Assembly: GCF_030546695.1 (NCBI RefSeq)
Contig: NZ_JAUOTP010000008.1
Location: 62,001-126,000, forward strand
Length of the DNA: 64,000 bases
Direction of reading: 5' to 3'
Source: Sphingomonas natans
GTDB lineage: Bacteria > Pseudomonadota > Alphaproteobacteria > Sphingomonadales > Sphingomonadaceae
Every line of letters begins with the position of its first letter. Position 1 is the stretch's first letter. The notes below the pieces were generated by a model that saw only the letters and a program-made list of their open reading frames with translations, searched no databases and was not told the origin of the DNA. Shown here piece by piece: positions 25,401-32,573 of this stretch. The position numbers and the translations under genes were made by a program.

Positions 25401-25871
25401 ATCGACGACCAGGATGAACGGCGGCCAGCCGTGCTCGGTGGGCAGCGCACGGGCATATTGTTCGGCTTGCTCGCGGGCGTTACGCATTAGCACGTCCCAG
25501 CCGCGCTGTGCGCTGCGGCGGCCGCGCAACTGCGGCAAGATGAAGCCGGGGAGCGCGGTCTGCTCGGGCGGGAGCGTCACTTCTTTGGCGCCGCCGGGTT
25601 CGCGGCTCTGCTTGGCCTCGAGCACGAAGCTGCCACGTTTGTAGAGATCGATGCGGCCGTGGCCGGACTTGCCGGCTTCGTCGCGGAACGTGACCGCACG
25701 TTCGAAGACATAGTCGTTGCGGTGGTGGGTAGCCGCCGCAGGCTCGGGCTGCGGTAGATCGAGCAGTGTGCAAAGTTCGGTTAAAAACAGCGGGAAATTA
25801 GCGCGTTCGGCGCCGCCCTCGTTTGCACGCCAGCGCGCGATGAAGCGTTCGAGTACGGCGTCTTCCCCCAT
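22467..25871 (-). CDS. Single-chain restriction-modification enzyme (type IIG/MmeI-like)
   Basis: An 1134-aa protein that appears to join a nuclease and an adenine DNA methyltransferase. The N-terminal PD-(D/E)xK-like site is GRIDLY (Asp75) with FVLEAKQ (Glu85, Lys87). A helical linker follows. The methyltransferase core has KRLGAHYTP (about 360-368), motif I DPACGTGNF (425-433) and catalytic motif IV NPPF (556-559). A target-recognition region probably spans about 750-950, and a helical C-terminus follows. One protein would both modify and cut DNA at a recognition site. It could also be a methylase of a larger system, but no partner genes flank it. It is the clearest defence gene on the element. 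Confidence 0.85.
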   Translation of the reverse strand: MGEDAVLERFIARWRANEGGAERANFPLFLTELCTLLDLPQPEPAAATHHRNDYVFERAVTFRDEAGKSGHGRIDLYKRGSFVLEAKQSREPGGAKEVTLPPEQTALPGFILPQLRGRRSAQRGWDVLMRNAREQAEQYARALPTEHGWPPFILVVDVGHAIEVFADFSGQGKNYRQFPDRSGFRIYLDDLRNPVIRQRLRAIWLDPQSLDPAKHSAAVTRDIAKRLASVSKLLEERGYQPEPVAHFLMRCLFTMFAEDTGLLEAGSFADVLSDARANPESFAPMLEELWQSMDLGLVSTVLRRKVRKFNGGLFAERTAIPLYKEEIGELYEAAKHNWTEVEPAIFGTLLEQALDKVERKRLGAHYTPRAYVERLVIATIIEPLQREWETKVLGTVERERTANPQAAILAVHDFHVRLAETKVLDPACGTGNFLYVALELMKRLEGDVLEVLADLGGQEALALETATVHPRNFLGLELNPRAAAIAELVLWLGYLQWQMRNGGEIADPVLERLSNITAMDAVLKHDPERPRADGSGIELPNPRRPEWPQADYIVGNPPFIGGKDVRSRLGESYAVALWKANPKINKSADFVMYWWDRAAERLTEKGTRLKRFGFVTTNSITQEFSRRVIAARMDARKPISLVMAIPDHPWTKATADAAAVRIAMTVAEAGTRKGVLYEVTHESGLNSDAPRIELRDAADEIHADLTVGSDVTQTKALRANNWICSPGVKLHGSGFIVSPKEAEMLGFGRRDGLKQYIRHYRNGRDLMARSRKQMVIDLFGLSEAEVRRSYPEIYQHLLTTVKVDRDKQAIKSPTPDAQAYASSWWIFGKPRTELRPALAGLTRYIVTVETARHRVFQFLNATILADNMLICIASDDAYHIGCLGSKFDLAWTSAQGGTLEDRPRYTKSQCFDPFPFPDATPGQRTVIGDLAEELDATRKDVLTEHADLTLTGLYNLREKLLQHGPLTAAEQDQRRRGRIDILSELHDRIDAAVADAYGWPRDLSDAEIVTRLVALNAERHAEEKAGTVRWLRPDYQIAKAGLTALPTAAKPAQIEALLPEAKAKKPTFPREAIGQTAAVLADLRSGAVLTSAEIARRYAQGLKVEPRIAATLAALVRLGHVAAERERYTLRRAA

Positions 25872-26028
25872 CGAGTGAACCTAGCCAGAGACTGCCGCCA
25901 TGGGCAACTGCGAGCTCGCATATCAGTCAGAGGCACTCTCCCATTTTGTACTGACGCCAATAGCGGTCCCATCGCACTGCAGCCCGACCGGCGATCACAG
26001 CGCACGATAGAGATCGCCCATTCGGTAG

Positions 26029-26545
26029 TGTGCACGTGCCTACGTCGTCCGCCAGAACGATCGCGGTATCGGCATCGACATCATGAGCTGGGATGTGCTC
26101 GGCGGCATGGCGAGGTGGCCTATGACTAACGTCCGGCAGCTGGGCCTCCCGCAATGGCGCCGTCTCGCCGAGAGACCGGAGAACCGCTGCCTGATCCCGC
26201 TGACCGAGTTCTGCGAATGGACGCCCGCCGCATACGACCTCGCTGACGGCAAAAAGCCGGTGAAGGTCGAGATGTGGTTCAGGTGACGGACCAGCCGCTG
26301 TTCGCAGAGGCGGGGTTCTGGCAGCCGGTGAAGGATGGCCTAGGCTTCCCGATAATCACCTGTGACTCGAACGACTCGTTGCTCCGATCCATCCCAAGGC
26401 TATGATCACGATCCTCGAGCGCGAGGATCACGAGCGATGGCTGACCGGCTCGTATGACGATGTTATCGCGCTCCAGCAGCCCTTTCCCGCCGATCGCATG
26501 ACGGTGCGCGGACCGGAGTTCCGACGCGAGCGGGAGCGACCTTAG
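26029..26545 (+). pseudogene. Decayed SRAP (YedK/HMCES-like) gene
   Basis: Pieces of an SOS-response-associated peptidase gene lie in three frames. Frame one (26029-26286) gives RAYVVRQNDRGIGID, then MTNVRQLGLPQWRRLAE and ENRCLIPLTEFCEW, up to KVEMWFR. Frame two, from 26283, gives VTDQPLFAEAGFWQPV up to about 26385. Frame three gives LVAPIHPKAMITILERED to HERWLTGSYDDV and ends at 26545. The two frame changes and the missing N-terminus, where the catalytic Cys2 should be, mean it cannot make an active enzyme. Intact SRAP proteins shield abasic sites in single-stranded DNA and are often near recombination or replication genes. Confidence 0.8.
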
Positions 26546-26813
26546 CTTCAACGATGCTATGAGGTACGGCTTCCATGGCAATGATCGAGTTTAAAGATCA
26601 TGAGCGCCGAGCGCCGGTTCCGAGGCGGCGCGATCGACCTATGACAGCAACTGTGTCTCGGGACTAGCTCGAGCGCAGGCATGCTCCAAGCGATCGTGAG
26701 GTGCCGCCCAACACATGATAATGGGTGCCCGATCCTTAGCCGAAGCAGTTGAAGCTACTGGCGATCTCGCCAAGACACGTCGGCCCGCAAGCCAACACTT
26801 CGCGGACGACCCT

Positions 26814-27482
26814 TCATCCAATCCAGCAGCACGACAAATCTCGGCTGGGTTCATACAAAAATATTAGCCGCCCGCGAAAGCTGAACTGAAATGCTCGGTT
26901 TGGGAACCACGCCGTCCACCCCGGCCCCTGTAATTCAACGAGATTCGTGTCGCCACAATGGACAGGTTCGGCAGTGGTCGGCTTCACGCGAGACCCGGCG
27001 GTCACCGTCCGAACCGCCGAAGGTGCCGCCGGCGTGCCTTCCTGCAGCTGCTCGTGGTAGCCGGTCGATAGCTTGCAGCCGGCACTGCGGGCCGTCGAAA
27101 TCGCCGTCATTTCCATTCCAGGTGCGGACGAGGCTTTGATCAGATTTGGCAAGACGGCGACAGGCAACAAGGTAACCTGAGGTGTCAGCGCCTCGCTGGT
27201 CCCATTCCGCGGTGCGGTCAGATAATAACGTGCATAGAGCTTCACGGGAAGCTCGTGACTCTCACACTCGACAAGATATTCAAACTTCCGAGGTAGACTT
27301 ACAGTTAGCGGTTGGCCGGGAGTAATATGTCCGCTCGGGCGACCATCAATCTTGAGATCACATGCAAACTGATCCGCCACGAACGTCACCGGATCTACGT
27401 TAGCTGGCCGTTGGCTAATCCCTGCACCTGCAGCGGAAAGCATAATCATCATGGCGAGGAGCAAGTTAAGCAGGAGTCGCAT
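26814..27482 (-). CDS. Exported hypothetical protein, second gene of a membrane operon
   Basis: A 222-aa protein with a good signal peptide (MRLLLNLLLAMMIMLSAAGA, cut near residue 22). A GGGAG ribosome site precedes its ATG inside the end of the upstream gene, with which it overlaps by 17 bp. The mature part has six or more cysteines and beta-type segments (QFACDLKIDGRPSG, KFEYLVECESHELPVKLY), consistent with a disulphide-bonded periplasmic domain. No family was recognised. The overlap and shared strand argue that it works with the larger membrane protein upstream. Confidence 0.65.
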   Translation of the reverse strand: MRLLLNLLLAMMIMLSAAGAGISQRPANVDPVTFVADQFACDLKIDGRPSGHITPGQPLTVSLPRKFEYLVECESHELPVKLYARYYLTAPRNGTSEALTPQVTLLPVAVLPNLIKASSAPGMEMTAISTARSAGCKLSTGYHEQLQEGTPAAPSAVRTVTAGSRVKPTTAEPVHCGDTNLVELQGPGWTAWFPNRAFQFSFRGRLIFLYEPSRDLSCCWIG

Positions 27483-28755
27483 GCGGATCTCCCTCGCTAG
27501 AATCGGGACTTTCTTTCAGCGAATCTTTGATATTGTCGGCGGCACGGGTGAGGGGGCCAGCCAGTGTTGCGGCCACCGCTCCAGCGGCGATCTGAACATA
27601 TGGGCCGTAAGAAGTAGGCAGCAAGCTGACAAATGCTTTGAAAGTTGAGGCGATGCCTACCGCCGCGGCAAGCCACGCAACCAGAAGGAGTGGAGTCGCG
27701 CCCACGCCATTCCCGAGCCCCGCGGCGATCAGGATTCGGCCGACACCCGATGCGTATGCCAACAGTATGACGCCGCCGGCCAATGCAACACCTGTAAGGG
27801 ACAGCCACTCAGACGAAGGAATTTGATGGTCTGACGTTTCCCATTTCGAGACCGCTGCCGTCACAGCCCCAGCAATAGCAACACGCGTCTCCAGCCAAGC
27901 TTCTGGGCGATCGTACCGGTCGACCTGGAGGTACAAGGTCATCGATGGAAGGCCGCCATGCCCAATGCCGGAGACCAACGCGTTTTCAACAAGCTCCTTA
28001 TAAAACGCAGCCTTGCTGAGGCCGCCTGCGCCGGTCGCAACTGCTGGAAAGACAATGGCGTTGGTCACATGCCGGCCGTCTGCGAGTTGACGGAAGAGGC
28101 TCTCGAGGCTCGAAGCTAACGCGGTGCGTACACAGTCTTGATAGCCATTCTCCGAGAGGGAGATCCCAAATTTCACCCAGCATGGCTGGTTTTCCGAACC
28201 GGGGTTGGAATCAACGATCACGGACAAGCGAGCAAGATTGGAGACGCCGAAACGGCTACCATAAATCCCCCTGCAAGGGGCAATCGAAGCCTCTCCAAGA
28301 GCCTGAGTCGTGTCGGGTTCGTGCGCGATCGCACAGCCCGCCGAATGGGCTTCCGCCAAGCGTCCCATCGTGGACATGCGTTCGTCTACGGAACTGACGA
28401 GGAGCAAATCCTTGCCCCGTTTTGTCCAGACATCGTGCGGCTCGATCGAGCGATCGTAAAATTGCGCTTCGGCTGCAACCAAGGTCACCGCTTTACCGTC
28501 GATCGTTAAGAACTTGGCTAAAACTGCCTGCGACCCGCTACCGACGCGGCCACTTTTATCCACCATCGCCTCAAGTGCTTTGTCGAGCGCGAGCCGTGGC
28601 GACTCGGCCAGCTGGCTATAGGGAATTACTGTCGCCCAATGTGGCGGATACTCAATCGACAAGCGCCAGAGGCCATACCAACCGATTGCGAAGAGAAGCA
28701 TGGCACTTAGGAACGCAACCAGACGTCGCCGCGCATCGCTTTGTGCCTTCGGCAT
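27466..28755 (-). CDS. Membrane protein with macro-domain-like motif, unknown function
   Basis: A 429-aa protein with one transmembrane helix at about residues 13-32, a large soluble region of about 280 aa, and three hydrophobic helices near 317-342, 354-376 and 384-402. The soluble region contains FPAVATGAGGLSKAAF (236-251), which resembles the phosphate-loop of macro domains (P-A-x-x-T-G-x-G-G-x), and a strand-helix alternation compatible with one; several other macro-domain landmarks are not obvious. A GGAG site precedes the start. If real, this is a membrane-anchored ADP-ribose-type binding protein paired with an exported partner. I do not know its function. Confidence 0.6.
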   Translation of the reverse strand: MPKAQSDARRRLVAFLSAMLLFAIGWYGLWRLSIEYPPHWATVIPYSQLAESPRLALDKALEAMVDKSGRVGSGSQAVLAKFLTIDGKAVTLVAAEAQFYDRSIEPHDVWTKRGKDLLLVSSVDERMSTMGRLAEAHSAGCAIAHEPDTTQALGEASIAPCRGIYGSRFGVSNLARLSVIVDSNPGSENQPCWVKFGISLSENGYQDCVRTALASSLESLFRQLADGRHVTNAIVFPAVATGAGGLSKAAFYKELVENALVSGIGHGGLPSMTLYLQVDRYDRPEAWLETRVAIAGAVTAAVSKWETSDHQIPSSEWLSLTGVALAGGVILLAYASGVGRILIAAGLGNGVGATPLLLVAWLAAAVGIASTFKAFVSLLPTSYGPYVQIAAGAVAATLAGPLTRAADNIKDSLKESPDSSEGDPHATPA

Positions 28756-28969
28756 TGTCGTTGTCTCCCAACAACTGACACTTTACTCTAGCTTATAAGA
28801 TGACCGGCGAATGATAGAGAAGCAACCCATTTCTCGCGTCGATGCCGTGAAACTTAACGAGTTTTCTTGACCGGTGAGCATTGCGATCAACGTTGAGTAA
28901 CCGGTTCCATGGACGACCCGAACCGAGGAAGAAGGCGCCCACTGCAACCCTGCCTTGCTCACAGGCTTT

Positions 28970-29333
28970 TTAGTTGACCGCCTTCGTATGCTTTCCAGGT
29001 GCGATCCCCGCGCCGATCAGGTCCAGAAAGCGGGGCTCACCGGCATCGCCCGCAGCGCGATCCGCCTTCGCCATATCCTTCAGCATGGCGCCGAACGCTT
29101 CGCTCTGGAGCCGAACATCGCGAGGCGTTTGCAGGTTGATGTCGCTGGCGATCATGCCCGCCGCAATCAGCATCAGCGCACTCAGCGTAACCCCGATGTC
29201 GATCGACCCCTGGGCATTTACGGCAGACGGTTTTGCCCCGGCGACAGCTACGGCGATGGCGCGCGCAACGGCCTCCAACTCTTCGTTGAAGCCCGGCTTG
29301 GCGTTCAGTTCTTCGATCTTCGATCTTCGACAT
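28970..29333 (-). pseudogene. Small hypothetical gene put out of frame by a 7-bp triplicate
   Basis: An ATG at 29333 with GGAG about 9 nt upstream is followed at once by three tandem copies of the 7-mer TCGAAGA (29330-29310). With two copies the frame would read MSKIEELNAKPGFNEEL and continue through a membrane-type segment (IDIGVTLSALMLIAAGMIA) to DLIGAGIAPGKHTKAVN, about 118 aa. With three copies the ATG frame is lost. The distal frame is also open from an upstream ATG at 29404, so some product might still be made. The family is unknown. It is divergent from the small gene at 29454. Confidence 0.55.
29310..29330. repeat. Three tandem copies of a 7-bp repeat at a gene start
   Basis: TCTTCGA is repeated exactly three times (complement TCGAAGA), immediately after the likely ATG of the leftward gene. 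A change of one copy moves the reading frame by one base, so copy-number slippage would switch the gene on or off. Confidence 0.85.
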
Positions 29334-29453
29334 GGCCAGACTCCAGCTTGCAAGGCACGCACAAAAGGCTCGCTGCGGCCCGGCGAACAGATCGCCGTCG
29401 GCATCGCATCCGATCAAGCACTCGTTCGTTTTCAGCAAGTTAGGAGAGGTCCA

Positions 29454-29669
29454 GTGAAGCCAAACAAGTCGCACGATACGCCCAGTGATGTCGACGCGGA
29501 GGCGGGCCAGGTGCTCGTTGAAGGACCAGATGGTATCATGATCTCATTCACCCCCGAGGCCGCGGTGGAGACCGGGCATCGGCTGCAGGGTAGCGCGAGC
29601 AAGGCGCCGGACCAGGCAGACGGGAAGCGGCCGCCGTTCGATGCGCAGTCTCTGCTGCCGAGGCGTTAG
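29454..29669 (+). CDS. Small hypothetical protein
   Basis: A 71-aa hydrophilic protein starting at GTG 29454 with a strong AGGAGAGG ribosome site 5-6 nt upstream, which decides the start within a longer open frame. The middle is acidic (DVDAEAGQVLVEGPDGIMIS, then FTPEAAVETG) and the end is basic and Pro-rich (KRPPFDAQSLLPRR). No known domain was found. It is divergent from the phase-shifted small gene, and the two may be a pair. Confidence 0.6.
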   Translation: MKPNKSHDTPSDVDAEAGQVLVEGPDGIMISFTPEAAVETGHRLQGSASKAPDQADGKRPPFDAQSLLPRR

Positions 29670-30023
29670 GCATTCTACCGAGGCCGCAACGTGATGGCGA
29701 CAAGTGGTGGTGAGACGTGCTGGTGGCCAAGCTATTCAGTCAAAAGATTGTCTCGAAGTGGGGTACCAAACGTGCTTGCCCAAACCGGTAAGCCACTTTG
29801 AAATTGTGCTCGATAGGAACCTCAAGCGCAGGCCGCATGAGATCGGCAAGCCGGTCCGCCGAGACTGATCTCATCCGAGCATTCGTCGCCTCGTTGAAGT
29901 ATACCTTTCCGAGGCAAAACGTTGAGATGCTTGCCATGCGGCCGGGTCGTCTCTTTAGGGTTGAAAGTCCATTTCCGAGACGTATGGTGACATCATCTAG
30001 AACCGAACGAGACGAGGGCGCTG
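29670..30023. other. 354-bp gap before the resolvase; possible transposon end and res region
   Basis: No supported gene. A segment starting AAGTGGGGTACCAAACGTGC at 29756 and continuing to GGTAAGCCA (ends 29798) begins GGGG and ends GGTAAG, in the manner of Tn3-family terminal repeats. It resembles the segment near 22283. The 90 bp before the resolvase start would normally hold its res site, but I could not pick out clear subsites. Confidence 0.4.
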
Positions 30024-30575
30024 ATGTTGGTGGGTTATGCGAGGGTTAGTTCCAGCGGACAGTCCCTCGACGTTCAGGAGGAGGCACTGCAGGAGGCTGG
30101 ATGTGAGAAGGTTTTCGCTGAGAAGCGGAGTGGTTCCAGCGTTACCGGACGCTCTGCGCTCGCAGATGCGCTCGATTTTGTGCGTGAAGGGGATGTGCTG
30201 ATGGTCACGCGTCTCGATCGCCTCGCGCGATCAGCCGTTGACCTGCATTCGATCGTCGCTCGCCTCAGCGCGAAGAAGGTCGAGTTTCGTTGCCTGCAGC
30301 AAGGAGGCATGGATACGGCCAGCAGCACGGGCAAGCTGCTACTGGGAATGCTCGCCTCCATTGCTGAGTTCGAGACCGACATCCGTCGAGAGCGTCAGCG
30401 CGAGGGCATCGACCGCGCAAAGGCTAATGGCGTCTATCGGGGGCGCAAACCCAGCATCGACGCCGCGCTCATACGATCGCTGCGCGATCAGGGCATCGGT
30501 GCGACCGAGATCGCGAAGCAGATCGGTGTCGGGCGCGCGAGCGTGTATCGAGTTCTGTCCACAGCGACGCCCTGA
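30024..30575 (+). CDS. Tn3-type serine resolvase/invertase
   Basis: A 183-aa small serine recombinase. The catalytic domain has YARVSSSGQS with nucleophile Ser9, the VTRLDRLARS arginine motif (about 61-70) and the GKLLLGMLASIAEFE helix leading to ERQREGIDRAKANGVYRGRK. The C-terminal helix-turn-helix (IRSLRDQGIGATEIAKQIGV then GRASVYRVL) binds the res or inversion site. It would resolve cointegrates of a Tn3-family transposon or invert a segment. No transposase is present, so it is either a leftover or serves the element itself, for example by resolving multimers. It lies about 190 bp from attR. Confidence 0.9.
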   Translation: MLVGYARVSSSGQSLDVQEEALQEAGCEKVFAEKRSGSSVTGRSALADALDFVREGDVLMVTRLDRLARSAVDLHSIVARLSAKKVEFRCLQQGGMDTASSTGKLLLGMLASIAEFETDIRRERQREGIDRAKANGVYRGRKPSIDAALIRSLRDQGIGATEIAKQIGVGRASVYRVLSTATP

Positions 30576-30740
30576 CCCACAAAGAGAGAAGTCCTAAGCC
30601 GGGCGCAAGTCCTCCATCCGGGTCGAGCCTGTCTGGCGGAGTCAATTCGGCTTTGCCCATCCACAGGCCCCGTGGCTTCGGCCGCTCTTCACGTACACAC
30701 GGCTGGCCGTGGATTGCCCGACCTGGAACCCGAATAGGTA

Positions 30741-30765
30741 CTACGCTAACGCACCATTCAAGGAA
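30741..30765. other. attR: right junction of the integrated element
   Basis: CTACGCTAACGC (30741-30752) is the reverse complement of the 12-mer near attL. Ten bases later GAA (30763-30765) marks the crossover core, and host coding sequence resumes with TCG CAC CAG at 30766. The preceding 165 bp (30576-30740) contains no supported gene. Confidence 0.85.
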
Positions 30766-31485
30766 TCGCACCAGAAGAATCTGGGCCTGCGCGAGGCGAT
30801 CGGGGCGGCAGTGCCCTCGGCCGGGGTCGGCTGCGCAGTGTCGCGCGCGATGATGGCGCGAATCGCCGACGAGCGGGGCGGACTGCCCTTCGCGGCCGAC
30901 TGCCTGACCGAGGATTATGAGCTGGGGCTGCGCGTCCGCGCGCTGGGCGGGCGCGGCGCGTTCGTCGCGATCCCCAGCGCTCCGGGCGAAGCCCCCGTGG
31001 CGGTGCGCGCGCATTTCCCCGAGACGTTCGAGGAGGCGGTCCGCCAGAAGACGCGCTGGATCATCGGCATCGCGCTCGCCGGCTGGGACCGGCTGCGCTG
31101 GGACGGCGGCGTCACCGAGCGCTGGATGCGCCTGCGCGATCGGCGCGCGCCGATCGCCGCGCTCGTGCTGGCGGCGGCCTATGTCACGCCCGCCTTGATC
31201 CTGCTCGGCTGGGCGACCGGCGCGGAGCCGGACTGGCCGCCGGGCGTGGCGACCGCCTTCCGGATCACGACCGGCCTGCTCGCGTGGCGGCTGCTGATCC
31301 GGGGGCTGCTCGTCGCGCGCGCTTATGGCTGGCGCGAGGGCCTGTTCGCGGTACCGCGGGTATTTATCGGCAACATGATCGAGATGGTCGCCGCGAGACG
31401 CGCGGTCTGGCGCTACACACCCGGCGAGACCCCTATCTGGGACAAGACCCGGCACCGCTTCCCGGACAGCGCGCGGTGCGATTGA
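30766..31485 (+). pseudogene. NfrB-like glycosyltransferase, 3' part, split by the integrated element
   Basis: The C-terminal 239 codons of the interrupted GT2 gene. They begin SHQKNLGLREAIGAAVPSAG, which follows directly from YADEFSE of the 5' part. The second acidic motif LTEDYELGLR, the RQKTRWIIGIALAGW (QxxRW) motif and three or so membrane helices (about 31150-31320) follow. The longer open frame starting at 30709 begins inside the element and would lack the nucleotide-sugar binding half, so any product would be inactive. The NfrA-like gene follows, overlapping at 31476-31485. Confidence 0.9.
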
Positions 31486-32501
31486 AGGGGCGCCAGGCGC
31501 GCTTCCTCGCGAGCGTGCTCGGCGCGTGGATCGCGGCGCGCGCGATGCTGCTGTTGCCGATGGGTGCGGATGGGGGACGGCTCTCGCGACCAGGAGCGCC
31601 CCCGGTCAGACAGGTTTCCGAGATTGCGGAACGGATCCCGACGCAGGCGGGGGGCCGGTTTCCGGGTGATACGGCGCCAACGATTCGGCTGGACCAGGGC
31701 GAGCGTGCATTCGTCCGGCCTGTGGCGACGCATCGCACGCTGCCGGCCCTCTTGCGCCTGACCGACGCCAGCCCGATGCCGGCCGAAGCGCTCGCGCAGC
31801 CATCGGCGCAGGCCAGCTCGCCGCCCCTCGTCGATAGCCCTTTCCCCCCTGCACCCGCTCCAGCCTCGTCCCCGCGCCGGATCGAGGCGCAAGCCTATCT
31901 TTTCGTCCGCCCCGGCAGCGGACAGGCGCTGGCGTCGGGAAGCGCGCTCGGCGGGAGCCAGGCGGCGGCGCGGATCGCGGTGCCGATCGATCCGGCCGGA
32001 CGCATCGCAGCGGCGGCGCGATTCTATGCGCCGCTCAACGGCAAAGGGGCGGAAGCGGCGCTGGGGATCGACTGGCGGCCGGCGCCCGGCGTGCCGCTGC
32101 GCGTCTCGATCGAGCGGCGGCAGAGGCTGGATCCGGCGGGGCGGCGGGCATGGTCGGGTTATGCCGCCGGGGGATTCTATCGCGCGCTGCCGGGCGCGCT
32201 GCGCTTCGATGGGTATGCGCAGGCGGGCGTGGTCGGGGTGCATGCGCGCGATCTGTTCGCCGACGGCGCGCTCCGGATCGAACGCGCGATGCGGCTCGGC
32301 CAAGGCGAAGCGGGGATCGGCGCAGGGCTGTGGAGCGCGGCGCAGCCGGGCGCGAGCCGGATCGACGCGGGGCCGCGCGCGGCGATGCGCCTGCCGGTGG
32401 CCGATCACACGCTGAGCCTCGCGATCGAGGGACGCTTCCGCGTCGCGGGCGACGCGCGGCCGGGATCGGGCGTGGCCGTTACGCTCGCCGCCGACCTTTG
32501 A
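31476..32501 (+). CDS. NfrA C-terminal-domain-like exported protein
   Basis: A 341-aa protein whose start overlaps the end of the nfrB-like gene (GTG 31476; TTG 31482 is the alternative), so both were one coupled operon. The N-terminus has a hydrophobic signal-like segment (FLASVLGAWIAARAMLLLP). A Pro/Ala-rich stretch follows, then a beta-rich domain from about residue 130 (RIEAQAYLFVRPGSG, GGSQAAARIAVPID, YAPLNGKGAEAALGIDWRP, then RRQRL). This recalls the C-terminal domain of NfrA, the outer-membrane receptor for phage N4. With nfrB split by the element, its transcription may be cut off from the original promoter. Confidence 0.65.
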   Translation: MRLKGRQARFLASVLGAWIAARAMLLLPMGADGGRLSRPGAPPVRQVSEIAERIPTQAGGRFPGDTAPTIRLDQGERAFVRPVATHRTLPALLRLTDASPMPAEALAQPSAQASSPPLVDSPFPPAPAPASSPRRIEAQAYLFVRPGSGQALASGSALGGSQAAARIAVPIDPAGRIAAAARFYAPLNGKGAEAALGIDWRPAPGVPLRVSIERRQRLDPAGRRAWSGYAAGGFYRALPGALRFDGYAQAGVVGVHARDLFADGALRIERAMRLGQGEAGIGAGLWSAAQPGASRIDAGPRAAMRLPVADHTLSLAIEGRFRVAGDARPGSGVAVTLAADL

Positions 32502-32573
32502 GCGGGAGCGGCGCTTGCCTATATGCGTGACGCGCGCCAGAGCGCTCCCTCCCTGCAAACATCGAGTATTCCC

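Larger units (their letters stand above)
13876..30765. mobile_element. Serine-recombinase integrative element inserted in the nfrB-like gene
   Basis: About 16,890 bp lie between two halves of one host gene, and removing them restores the frame (GAA then TCG CAC CAG). The ends carry matching inverted 12-mers around a GAA core, consistent with a palindromic attP. Inside are a large serine recombinase near the left end, an HTH regulator, an HUH-type protein, a restriction-modification enzyme, an acyltransferase, several unknown genes and a Tn3-type resolvase near the right end. Several genes look less GC-rich than the flanks. No conjugation or virion genes were recognised, so it is probably a mobilisable or satellite-type element. 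The decayed SRAP and nuclease genes suggest old cargo. Confidence 0.88.

Noticed and set aside
29310-29330. CRISPR-like tandem repeat
   Set aside because: Three direct copies of 7 bp without spacers; not a CRISPR array. No array was seen anywhere in the window.
29740-29937. 65-codon leftward frame overlapping the transposon-end-like segment
   Set aside because: No ribosome site or family resemblance, and it overlaps a likely non-coding repeat.
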